From the NCBI RefSeq assembly GCF_900100165.1, contig NZ_FNEO01000004.1, positions 124,001 to 188,000 on the forward strand: a stretch of DNA of 64,000 nt. The letters run 5' to 3'. Under the pieces are notes generated by a model that saw only the letters and a program-made list of their open reading frames with translations, was not told the origin of the DNA and searched no databases. Source of the stretch: Flavobacterium glycines. GTDB taxonomy: Bacteria; Bacteroidota; Bacteroidia; Flavobacteriales; Flavobacteriaceae. Both the position numbers and the translations under genes were made by a program. Positions 19,026 to 29,800 of this stretch are shown one piece after another (the first letter of the stretch is position 1; each line of letters starts with the position of its first letter).

Positions 19026-19715
19026 TTATAAATAATTTTTAAGTTCTAACAAATGATTGATTTGTTTTATATTGCTGTCTACAGCTTCTTTGTTTTCATT
19101 AAAATAAATGGCATCAATTCCGGCATCTAACGCTCCTAAAACATCAGCTTCAATAGAATCACCAATCATGATGCTTGTTTGTTTATTGGCTTTAGCCAAA
19201 TTTAACGCATATTCAAAAATAACAGGATTTGGTTTTTTTACACCTGCCATTTCCGAATTGGTTACAGTCGAAAAATAGCTTTTCAAATTAGCATTTTTCA
19301 ATTTCTTTTCTTGTACATGAGCAAATCCGTTGGTAATTAAATGCAACTTATATTTTCCCACTAAATATTCTAAAATTTCAAAAGTCCCATCAAAAAGATG
19401 ATTCGTCTCAGTCAGCAAATCAATATATTCCTGGGAAACAGCTTCAATTTCAGCATCTGAAATTTCATAGCCAATCGCATCAAAAGACAATTTTAATCGA
19501 TCATAACGCAATTGCTGATGCGTAATTTTATCATATTGATACAATTTCCAACAGGCTTGATTGATAGGAATATAATGCTCAATGAATACATCTATTGCGA
19601 CAGCCGGATGATTTCGGACAAAAATATTCTCTAAGGTTATTTTCGAATTTTTGTCAAAATCCCAAAGCGTATGATCTAAATCAAAAAATACATCTTTTAT
19701 ATTATCAATTCTCAT
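19026..19715 (-). CDS. HAD-family YjjG-type nucleotidase
   Basis: A 229-residue haloacid-dehalogenase phosphatase. Motif I is FFDLDHTLWD (nucleophile Asp12, acid Asp14), motif II is the TNGF segment, and motifs III-IV contain Lys and IGDSIEADVLGA near residue 178. The C1 cap is helical. YjjG-type enzymes dephosphorylate pyrimidine nucleoside monophosphates, including non-canonical ones, giving house-cleaning protection. It lies eight bases downstream of radC on the same strand, so the two are probably co-transcribed. Confidence 0.85.
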   Translation of the reverse strand: MRIDNIKDVFFDLDHTLWDFDKNSKITLENIFVRNHPAVAIDVFIEHYIPINQACWKLYQYDKITHQQLRYDRLKLSFDAIGYEISDAEIEAVSQEYIDLLTETNHLFDGTFEILEYLVGKYKLHLITNGFAHVQEKKLKNANLKSYFSTVTNSEMAGVKKPNPVIFEYALNLAKANKQTSIMIGDSIEADVLGALDAGIDAIYFNENKEAVDSNIKQINHLLELKNYL

Positions 19716-19723
19716 TTTCGCTT

Positions 19724-20416
19724 TTAAAATATTCCTTCATCTACAAAACTATAATATTTTGTCTCAGTCACAATCAAATGATCCAAAACTTTAACATCCA
19801 GACTATCTCCGGCCAACTTTAATTTTTTGGTAATTTGCTTATCGGCATCACTTGGTGTTAAAGCTCCCGAAGGATGATTGTGACACAAAATTAAAGCTGT
19901 TGCTCCTTTTTCAAGCGCCATTTTAAAAACCAAACGGGCATCGACCAAAGTTCCTGTAATTCCGCCTATACTTATTTGTGTCTTTGAAATAACCTTATTG
20001 GAGTTATTTAGATACAAAATCCAAAATTCCTCATGAGGCAACTCACCAATAATAGGCTGCATGATTTCGAAAACAATTTTACTCGAAGTGATTTTAGTCA
20101 ATTCAACCACTTCCTCTGCACGTCTTCTTCTTCCCAATTCCATTGCTGCTACGATAGCAATTGCTTTGGCTTCGCCAATGCCTTTAAATTGCATCAATTG
20201 ACTTAAGCTGAGCTTCCCTAAAGCATTGAGATTATTAGACACACTTGCCAAAATCCTTTTACTTAAATCCACTGCCGATTCATTCCTGCTTCCGGAGCCT
20301 ATTAAAATAGCAATTAACTCAGTATCACTCAAAGCACTTTTGCCTTTGAGCATTAATTTCTCTCTGGGTTTATCGTCTTCAGACCAATTGGTAATAGGGA
20401 AATGATTGTTTTCCAT
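19724..20416 (-). CDS. radC: RadC family JAB/MPN-domain protein
   Basis: A 230-residue protein. The N-terminal helix-hairpin-helix segment includes LMQFKGIGEAKA (about 75-86). The C-terminal JAMM metalloprotease-like motif is complete: His179-x-His181, Ser189 and Asp192 (HNHPSG...SDAD). The family is historically labelled a DNA-repair protein but its biochemical role is unresolved. It lies upstream of the YjjG gene. A 12-bp inverted repeat lies just upstream of its start. Confidence 0.92.
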   Translation of the reverse strand: MENNHFPITNWSEDDKPREKLMLKGKSALSDTELIAILIGSGSRNESAVDLSKRILASVSNNLNALGKLSLSQLMQFKGIGEAKAIAIVAAMELGRRRRAEEVVELTKITSSKIVFEIMQPIIGELPHEEFWILYLNNSNKVISKTQISIGGITGTLVDARLVFKMALEKGATALILCHNHPSGALTPSDADKQITKKLKLAGDSLDVKVLDHLIVTETKYYSFVDEGIF

Positions 20417-20419
20417 AAC

Positions 20420-20473
20420 AAAAGATTTAGTTTACAGCAACTCACATATAGTAAATATAGTACTAAATCTTTT
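20420..20473. repeat. 12-bp perfect inverted repeat upstream of radC
   Basis: AAAAGATTTAGT at 20420-20431 is the exact reverse complement of 20462-20473, with a 30-base loop. It occupies the radC leader or promoter zone. It could be an mRNA hairpin, an operator, or the terminator of mpl, although T-runs are short. Confidence 0.55.
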
Positions 20474-20517
20474 AAACCAACACCTCTTTTCTTACATAAC
20501 AAACGATAATACCACAA

Positions 20518-21873
20518 TTACTCGATTAATCCCTTTACCTCATCAAAATTCAATCCGCCATAATTTCCTGAACTCATCAATAACAAAGCAGAATTATCTA
20601 AATTCAAATTGAACAGATATTCTTTGAATTCAGCAGGATTAGTGTAAATAATTAAATCTTCACGATTAAAAGCTTTGGCAATCTGCTCATAAGTTACTTC
20701 TTCCAATTGCTTAATTTTTACTGCATCAGGAGAATAAAAAACAACTGCAGTATCAGCATAAGCCAATGCGCCTTCGTATTCTTTTAAAAACTCAGCATTT
20801 AAACTGCTGTAAGTATGCAATTCCAAACAAGCTACAACAGTTCTGTCAGGATACTGTTCTTTCACAGCTTTTGTAGTTGCTGAAACCTTACTTGGCGAAT
20901 GAGCAAAATCTTTATAAGCTACTTTAGTTTTACTTTCTGCAATTTTTTCCAATCGTTTTGAAGCTCCTTTAAAACTGGCAATTGCTTCATAGAAATCAGC
21001 TTCATCCACACCCATATTCTGGCAAATCCATTTGGCTCCAGCCAAATTATTCAAATTGTGCGCTCCGAAAACTTCTATTGGCATATCACCTTCAGGAGTT
21101 TCTAATAAGGTTGTTCCGTTTTCAACTTTATAATTCGGTGTGTGATACCCTATTTTTCGAATTGGATTCGTTGCTGCTTCAGCCACACGTTTTACTTCCG
21201 GATCGTTTTCATTATAAACTAAAATTCCGCCATTAGTAATTTTACCAATAAAAATTTCAAACTGCTCCACATAATTCTCATACGTTGGAAACACATTAAT
21301 ATGATCCCAGGCAATTCCTGAAATCAGAGCAATATTCGGTTGGTACAAATGAAATTTAGGGCGTCTGTCAATTGGCGAAGACAAATACTCATCACCTTCC
21401 AGGACCATAAAATCATTTTCTTCGGTAAGATGTACCATCGTATCAAAGCCTTCTAATTGCGCACCCACCATATAATCCACTTCAATATTGTGGTAATGCA
21501 TCACGTGCAAAATCATAGACGTTATGGTTGTTTTCCCGTGAGAACCACCAATAACCACACGGGTTTTATTTTTAGATTGTTCGTATAAAAACTCAGGATA
21601 CGAGTAGATTTTCAAGCCTAATTCCTGTGCTTTCAACAATTCCGGATTATCCGCCTTAGCGTGCATTCCTAAAATTACCGCATCAATATCGGCGGTTATT
21701 TTTTCAGGAAACCAACCTAATTCGGCCGGTAAAATACCTTTCTTCTCTAAACGTGATTTTGATGGCTCAAAAATAGCATCATCGCTTCCTGTAACCTGAT
21801 ACCCTTTATTGTGTAATGCTAAAGCCAGGTTGTGCATGGCACTTCCGCCAATAGCTATAAAATGTGTTTTCAT
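20518..21873 (-). CDS. mpl: Mpl-type UDP-MurNAc:tripeptide ligase
   Basis: Peptidoglycan-recycling Mur ligase of 451 residues, which joins recovered L-Ala-gamma-D-Glu-meso-DAP to UDP-MurNAc. The N-terminus has the GGSAMHNLALAL nucleotide-binding segment of Mpl/MurC. The ATP loop is GGSHGKTT (109-116), followed by the MurD-like central domain and the HSPSK segment of the C-terminal domain. The IAWDHINVFPTYENY motif points to Mpl rather than MurC. MurC remains a less likely alternative. It lies in a minus-strand run after the TPR gene. Confidence 0.85.
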   Translation of the reverse strand: MKTHFIAIGGSAMHNLALALHNKGYQVTGSDDAIFEPSKSRLEKKGILPAELGWFPEKITADIDAVILGMHAKADNPELLKAQELGLKIYSYPEFLYEQSKNKTRVVIGGSHGKTTITSMILHVMHYHNIEVDYMVGAQLEGFDTMVHLTEENDFMVLEGDEYLSSPIDRRPKFHLYQPNIALISGIAWDHINVFPTYENYVEQFEIFIGKITNGGILVYNENDPEVKRVAEAATNPIRKIGYHTPNYKVENGTTLLETPEGDMPIEVFGAHNLNNLAGAKWICQNMGVDEADFYEAIASFKGASKRLEKIAESKTKVAYKDFAHSPSKVSATTKAVKEQYPDRTVVACLELHTYSSLNAEFLKEYEGALAYADTAVVFYSPDAVKIKQLEEVTYEQIAKAFNREDLIIYTNPAEFKEYLFNLNLDNSALLLMSSGNYGGLNFDEVKGLIE

Positions 21874-21910
21874 ATTAGTTATCGCTTATGCGTAAATTTA
21901 TTTCCTTAAT

Positions 21911-22609
21911 TTAATTGTCGTTTTTCTTTTTAAATTCTTCTAAAACCGCTTGTGCTTTATCGGGTGATTTCATTTTATTGGCATACAAATTGGCCAGTTT
22001 TTGATAAGTCTTTTTCGAATTCCCCACGGCAATTGCTTTTTTATAATGCTGTTCTGCCTTTGCATATCTTTTAAAATATTCTTCAATATGACCTCGGGAT
22101 AAATAGCCGTCAACAACTGAAATTTGAAATAATTCGTTAGAATATTGTATGGCTTTTTTTTCACTTCCGCCTAAAATTCCCGGCAACTGAAGATAGAGTT
22201 CTATCAAAGCCCATCTGGCTTCAATGTGTTTGGGATTTAATTCTATAGCTTTTTCAAAATTCGTCCGTACTTCATCAATCATCCCTAAAGCTTTGAATTT
22301 ACTGACTTCTAAAGCTTTCATTCCTAAAACACCGCCATATTTAAAATAAAAATTAGCTTCAGCAGGTTTGGCTTTTTTAAGCTTTCCATAATACAACAAG
22401 GCTTCATCCCAGTCTTTACTGCGTCCGGCAATGTCTCCTAAATATTCGATGATTTTTATATTAGATGGATTTTTTTTCAGAAGAACCTCAAACATGGGCT
22501 TAGCTTGTTCTAATTTCCCTTCTTCAAATAATTGCTGGGCTTTCTCAAAATTTACCTGAGAAAAAACCAATATTGGGAACAAAAAAAATACCAGCAGAAT
22601 GTGTTTCAT
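21911..22609 (-). CDS. Secreted tetratricopeptide-repeat protein
   Basis: A 232-residue protein with a signal peptide (about residues 1-18, ending LVFSQ) and successive TPR units (FEKAQQLFEEGKLEQAKPMF; AEQHYKKAIAVGNSKKTYQK; others between). The whole mature part is helical repeat, suggesting a periplasmic scaffold. A partner cannot be named from context. It lies 37 bases upstream of mpl on the same strand, so co-transcription is possible. Confidence 0.8.
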   Translation of the reverse strand: MKHILLVFFLFPILVFSQVNFEKAQQLFEEGKLEQAKPMFEVLLKKNPSNIKIIEYLGDIAGRSKDWDEALLYYGKLKKAKPAEANFYFKYGGVLGMKALEVSKFKALGMIDEVRTNFEKAIELNPKHIEARWALIELYLQLPGILGGSEKKAIQYSNELFQISVVDGYLSRGHIEEYFKRYAKAEQHYKKAIAVGNSKKTYQKLANLYANKMKSPDKAQAVLEEFKKKNDN

Positions 22610-22743
22610 TTTCCAAAAATAAACAAATTTAAAAGGATTATAAAAATTTTATCCAGCATAAAAACAATAACGAAATCACAATCTTAAATCAACCTTACAA
22701 TAACATTAGACAAATACTTTCGTAACATGAAAATTTCGGAAAT

Positions 22744-23733
22744 ATGAAAATATTCTACGCCATTCAGGCAACAGGAAATGGGCACATCAGCAGAGCAACC
22801 CAATTATATCCCTATCTGCAAAAATTTGGCGAGGTCGATTTTTTTCTCAGCGGATGCAATGCCAGTTTAGACATTAAACTTCCCATAAAATATAAAAGTA
22901 AAGGTTGCAGCCTGCATTACAGCAAATGTGGCGGATTGGACTATTGGGAAATTGCCAAAAATATCCGACCTCGCCAAATCTACAAAGATGCCGATACACT
23001 GCCGTTAAAAAAATATGATATAATCATCAATGATTTTGACTCGATCACTTCTTTAGCCTGTAAAATGCAAAAAGTACATTCTGTGCAATTAGGGCACCAA
23101 GCCAGTTTTATTTCGGCCAATACTCCAAGACCTGAAAAAAAGAGTCTAATGGGCGAAATGATTTTGAAACACTATGCGCCTTCTCCTAAAAATATCGGTT
23201 TGCATTTTGAAAAATATGATTCCTTTATTCTTCCTCCAATTATTAAAGACGAAATTATTCAGGCCCAACCTGCTAATTTAAAACACATTACAGTTTACCT
23301 GCCTTCTTTCGACAAAGATTGTCTCGAAAAAGCCTTTAATAAAATAAGTGACGTACACTTTCATTGGTTCTTACAAGGAATAGAATTCAAACACACTATT
23401 GGAAATATTACTTATTTCCCTGTAAACCAAAAAAAATTCAATGAGAGCTTGATTTCCTGTGAAGGCATCATCACCGGTGGCGGTTTTGAAACTCCGGCTG
23501 AAGCTTTGTATCTTAAAAAGAAAATTCTAAGCATTCCTATTCGCAGTCATTACGAACAGGAATGCAATGCCGCAGCCCTGAAAAAAATGGGCGTTCCTGT
23601 GGTTTATGAGGTTGGGAAAAATTTCGACGAAATCATTAAAAACTGGCTAAACCAAAATATTATTTATCCTGAAATGCCTGCCAATAATATTCGAGAAACA
23701 TTGGAATATTTGTTTGACACCTATCGTAATTAA
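22744..23733 (+). CDS. MJ1255/VC2487-type glycosyltransferase-like protein
   Basis: A 329-residue protein with a GT-B-like layout. The N-terminus, FYAIQATGNGHISRATQLYPYL, is the hallmark of this group and resembles the MurG/UGT acceptor lobe. The C-terminal half has GIITGGGFETPAEAL, then KKILSIPIRSHYEQECNA, the nucleotide-sugar-binding region. The donor and acceptor are unknown; a cell-envelope glycoconjugate is plausible. It is a stand-alone transcription unit. Confidence 0.78.
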   Translation: MKIFYAIQATGNGHISRATQLYPYLQKFGEVDFFLSGCNASLDIKLPIKYKSKGCSLHYSKCGGLDYWEIAKNIRPRQIYKDADTLPLKKYDIIINDFDSITSLACKMQKVHSVQLGHQASFISANTPRPEKKSLMGEMILKHYAPSPKNIGLHFEKYDSFILPPIIKDEIIQAQPANLKHITVYLPSFDKDCLEKAFNKISDVHFHWFLQGIEFKHTIGNITYFPVNQKKFNESLISCEGIITGGGFETPAEALYLKKKILSIPIRSHYEQECNAAALKKMGVPVVYEVGKNFDEIIKNWLNQNIIYPEMPANNIRETLEYLFDTYRN

Positions 23734-23872
23734 AATTACAAAAAACTTATTTTAAAAATAAACCTACAAAAAAAAGAAAGCTTTTTCAAAAAAATAATTA
23801 TTTTTAGTGCTATTTTTCACATTATTCCTAACTGTTTGGGAAAGAATGTGCTCTATAGTATAAAAAGTTATT

Positions 23873-26800
23873 ATGAAAAAAATCTTGTTACTCATCGTAC
23901 TTATTTCAACATCTGTTTTTGCTCAAAAAAATCAAAAATCTTGGAATAAAGTAATCACCTTAGAAAAAGATGGAAAAATAAAATCGGCTAAAGAAATTGT
24001 AGATAGAATTTATGAAAGGTCAATTTCAAAAAACGATGAAGAACAATTGATAAAATGCTTTTTTTATCAATCTAAATACTTACAAACATTAGACGAAAAT
24101 GCTCAATCCAAAATCTTAAACCATTTAAAAACGGATATTAGTAAAGTTTCTGCTCCTTCAAAAGCGATTTTGAATTTAGTTTACGCTAAATGCCTGAATG
24201 ATTACCTTAATCAAAATAGGTATAAAAGAGAAAATATAACCACTACCAGCAATCCTGACAACAATTACCTTTTGTGGTCTAATGCTGAATTTGAAAACCA
24301 AATAGCAAAGTATTACAACAATAGTTTAATTGACAAAGCAAGTATAAAAAATACTTCTCTTGCTCAGTACGAAGCTATATTTGATTATTACAATCAGGAA
24401 ATATTCAAAACCGAAAATTTGTATGAATATTTACTGGAAGAAAACATCAATTATTACAATTCAAAAATTCAGCATTGGAATTTTAAAAAAAGTGACTTCA
24501 ATTTCTTAAAAGAAGATTTATTTGGAAATTCTGTCTCTTTTAAAGAAATCAACTTCGACTTTGTCAAAGAAAAAAATCTTCAAAAAACCTTGCAATTATT
24601 TCAGGAGAGAGAACAAAACAATCCATCTGTAGAAAATCAGTTGAATCGTATTATTTTTTGCAAAAACCAGCTTGTAAATGACAATGAAGCTTATCTAAAA
24701 GCGTTAACTAAACTGCAAAAACAATCAAAAACGGCAATCAGCCTACAAAAAATTCAATTCGAGAAAGCAACAATCTTTAACAATCTGGCTTCCAAAGAAA
24801 CACATCCTGATTATAAGATAAAATCCATAGCTTTATTTGACAGTATTATAGCGATTCAAAATCATTCGAATACTTACAAACAAGCTCATCTAAGCAGACA
24901 TAATTTATTAGAAAAAAACCTCAGCATCCAGCTGGAAAAATACATTTATCCTAACCAAAATCACCGTGCTTTTATAAGTTTTAAAAATATCGACAGTGTA
25001 AAGATTAGCTTTTATAAAATAAAGCAAAGCGAGATGCAATTTTTGAATTTCAATTACGCTAAAAAAGACAGTATTCTAAATGAATTTATATTACATCACA
25101 TTCCAGTACAAACCGAAAATTATAGTTTAAAAAATCCAAAAGACTATTTTGAACACACAACAGAACTACTTTTACCTCAACTAAAAACAGGAAGTTATCT
25201 TGCTATTTTTGAAAGTACTAGTGCCAAAAAAGATGATAAAGCATATGGATTTGAAACAATTATAGCTACCAATTTCAGTCTGCTGTCCGAAACAAAAAAA
25301 GATAGAGACTACTATCATGTTTTAGACCGAAAAACCGGAACACCTATTGAGAATGTACAAATAGATTCGGAAGATTTCGTGGGTAAAACCGATAAAACAG
25401 GAACTCTTTTTAACACAAGAGGAAAAGACGAAAATTTTCAAAGAAATATTGTTTTAACCAAGGATAATGATACTCTTCCACTCTACACCAATTATATTAA
25501 TATCTTAAATGAATTCGAAAAAAATAAAACAGTAAAAGCAAAAGTTCAATTCTATCTGGACCGAGCCATTTATCGCCCTGGTCAAACCGTTTATTACAAA
25601 GGCATCGCTTTACAGCAAAAAGCTAATGTAACTTCAGTTGTTGCGAATACTTCTTTTAAAATTACTTTTGAAGACGTTAATAACAAAACAATCAAAGAAC
25701 TTGATGTAATTACAAATGAGTTTGGTTCCTTTTCGGGAGAATATAAGTTACCCCAAACAGGGTTATCCGGAAATTTCACTATTCAGGCAGAAGAACCTGA
25801 TGATTATGAAAAAGACAGCATATATGATAAAACAAAAGAGGAACATCCGTTTTGGGATAATGTAACTTTTGAAAATTCATATCTTTCTTTTCGCGTAGAA
25901 GAATACAAAAGACCTAAGTTTGAAATAACTATTAATCCTTTAACAGAGAGTTACAAAGTCAACCAAAAGTTAACCGTTACCGGTAATGCAAATTCTTTTT
26001 CCGGAGCAAATGTCACTAATGCAAAAGTTACCTACGAAATTACACAGGAAACCTACAATACTAACTCCTATGGCGCTTATGAATGGTACGGCGGAAAACA
26101 GCAAACATTAGTAAAATCAGAAACTAAAACCGATAACAGAGGAAACTTTAGCGTTGATTTTATTGCAAAACCCGATACATTAGCTGTAAAAGAAAAACTA
26201 CCTGTTTTTAGCTATCGCATTAGAGTCACCATAACTGATATCAATGGTGAAACACAAACTAAGGAAGACTTAATTACTAATGTGGGCTATCATGCTCTAA
26301 AACTAAAAGCAGATATTCCTAAAACCATTGAAACCAAAGACAAAACTAGTATAAAACTGGAAAGTAATAATCTCAACGACACTTTTGTTGCTACAAATGG
26401 GGAGATTAAAATATACCGTATTCGAAATGCTGTAAATAAATTCAAACCAAGAGTTTGGCAAAAACCGGAAATAGAAACAATCTCAGATTCTGAATTTGAA
26501 CAACTTTTCCCTTTTGAAAAAAATGAAAAACCAATTTCTGAAAAAGAAACCGGAGTATTAGTGCATTCTTTGACAATAAACACTCTAAAAGACAAAGAAA
26601 TTCCGCTGGACTTTATGATGGAATATCCATCCGGAAACTACAAACTTGTATTCTCAGCTAAAGATGCATTCGATAATCTCGTTGAAAACAGTTCCCATTT
26701 TGATTTGATACAGAGTAAGAACAAAATAAACCCTAACCAACTTATCACCCTGGAACAATTAAATTCAAATCCAAAAAAAGATGGTTTTGTAACAATTAAA

Positions 26801-29800
26801 ATTCAAAGTATCATTCCTGATCTCTATATTAATACAATTGCTAATTATAAATACTGGAATTTCTTAGACGAAAACCACTTCTTAAAAGACAATGAAATAA
26901 TACTAAACATCCCACTTAATGATGAATTTGAAAATACAGTAACTATAAATTGCACAAGCATTTATGAAAATACTGTTTTTAATAAAAGTCTAAATGTTGC
27001 TCTAAAAAAAGAAGAACCTAAACTGGAATTTGAAATTGAAAGTTTCAGAAGTAAAATTGAACCTGGAAAACTAGAAAATTGGTCCTTTAAACTCAATGCT
27101 ACCAACACAAAACTGGAATCTGAAATTTTAGCATCCATGTATGATAAATCTTTAGATCAATTTGCCAATAAAAATTGGGATAATTTAGATTTTAATAACT
27201 ACAACAATTATTATCCAACAAATTTTAAAAGCCCTTTTGGTTTCCAAAAAACCTTTACAAATATTAAAAACTTAAACAGCTATTTAGGCTATTTCAAAAC
27301 AGAAAATGAGAAAACTAAATTAATGTGGTTTGGATTTAATTTCAATAATTCTAACACCTATTTTTCCAATAATGAGTACCAAAAATACCTCCATAAAAAC
27401 AGTAGCAGACCACAGAATGCTAAACTAATTTCAGGAATTATCTCGAGTAAAAACGAGCCATTGGCCGGAGTTAATGTTTATATAAAGGGAACTAATCGAG
27501 TAACAACTTCAGACTTTGAAGGTTACTATCAAATTGAAGCAGCAGTAGGTGAAATAATAGTTTTCAGCTATATCGGTTTCCTTGACAGAGAAGAAAAAAC
27601 AACATCTAAACAAATAAACATTGAATTAGAAGAAGATAAAAATGCTTTACAGGAAGTAGTTGTTGTAGGTTATGGCGCACAGAAAAAAAGTAACCTTACA
27701 GGAGCTATTACGACAATTAAAGATAAAAAAATAGGAGCTCAAACTATAAAAGGTGATCCTGATGCTGTATTAAAAGTTGCGCCAGCAGGAAGTGGTCCTA
27801 AAAAAAGTCAAGTTATTGAAGAAGTAGACGATCAAGTTTATAGTACTGCCGCAATTTCAATGGCATTACAAGGAAGAGTTTCCGGCTTGATTTCAAATGA
27901 CAGTTTAGCAGGAAAGAAATTATCAACAATTAAAGCGAGAACTAATCTTTCTGAAACCGCATTCTTTTATCCACATCTTAAAACCGATTCTAGAGGAAAA
28001 ATCAGTTTTAATTTCACATCACCAGAGGCTTTAACTTCATGGAAGTTGCGCTTATTGGGACATAACAAAAATGCTGTTTCTGGTTATTTAGAAAAAAATG
28101 TAATTACGCAAAAAGAGTTAATGGTAAGTCCTAATTTCCCTCGATTCTTCAGAGAAAAAGACACAATTGTTATTAGAGTTAAAATTGCCAATATGACGCG
28201 CCAAAACAAAACAGGCATTGCTCAATTACAATTTTTTGACGCTATGACAATGCAAGCTATTGATTTAAAAATGGCTAACATAAAAAATATCCGAAATTTT
28301 AACATCGATGCTCATGGAAACACAACAGCAATCTGGAAAATATACATTCCTGAAGGCTTACAAGCCGTTCAATACCGCATTGTCGCAAAGGCTGGAAATT
28401 ATTCGGATGGCGAAGAAAATATACTTCCTGTTTTAACGAACAACATTCTCGTAACTGAAAGCCAGTCCATTTGGGTTCGTGACAATGCGACGAAAACATA
28501 TACTTTTGATAATCTAAAAAACAACAACTCAACTACACTTAAAAACCATCTGTTAACATTAGAGTATACCTCAAATCCGAGCTGGCTTGCCTTGCAATCC
28601 TTACCTTATTTAATGGAATACGAGCACGAATGTGCCGAACAGACTTTTGCCCGTTTTTATGCCAATGCACTAGCTTCTGCAATTATTTCCAGTAATCCTA
28701 AGATTTCAGACTTATTTGAAAACTGGAGAAAAAATGGAAAATTAAATTCGAAATTGGAAGAAAATGAAGCATTAAAATCAATTATTCTTGCCGAAACACC
28801 TTGGTTCAACGATGCTAAAACCGAAACCGAAAAGAAAAACAAAATGGCTTTGCTATTTGATTTCGAAAAAATGAAAAATTCTCAGGATGCTGCTTTTAAC
28901 AAATTAAAACAAAAACAACTTGCATCAGGTGGATTTGCCTGGTTTGACGGCGACAGAGAAAACGAATACATTAGCCGTCATATTCTGGCCGGTTTAGGTC
29001 ATTTGGCTAAACTAACACCTGGTCAGGAAACCTATATAAAAGTGGATGAAATTGCTAAAAAAGGAATTGCGTATTTAGATGCTAAATTCTTAAATAATCA
29101 TGCAAAAAGAATTAAAATGGTAAGCTCAAACAACAAATTGATTTGGGCAAATCCGTACTCTGATTTGCACTATTTGTACACGAGAAGTTTTTACATCGCC
29201 AAATATCCTTTGTCCGATACTTTAAAAAAAGCTACAAAGTTGTATCTGGAAACGGCCACAAAAGAATGGCTCAACTATTCACTTTACGAAAAAGGATTAG
29301 CAACACTTACATTATATCGCTTTGGCGAAAAAGAAACAGCAAAAAAAATCATCGAAAGTCTAAAAGAATCTGCCTCAAACAACGAAGACTGGGGTATGTA
29401 TTGGATTGCAAACAAATCTGGTTGGTATTGGCATCAGGCTCCTATAGAAACACAAGCCTTGCTTATCGAAGCTTTCTCGGAAATTACAACTGACACAAAA
29501 TCTATCGATGCAATGAAAGTCTGGTTGCTAAAAAATAAACAAACTAAAAACTGGCCAACAACTAAATCAACCACCGAAGCTGTCTATGCATTACTGATGC
29601 AGGGAACAGACTGGTTAAGTGTAAAAGACAATACAGTTTTTAAAATTGGCAATGAAAAGATTTTGACTAAAAAATTATCTGAGAATGAAAAAGAAGCAGG
29701 AGCAGGTTATCTAAAACTCAACTGGCAAGCTAATGAAATACAAAAAAACATGGCCACAATTACTATTCAAAATAAGTCAAAAGTACCAGGTTTTGGTGGT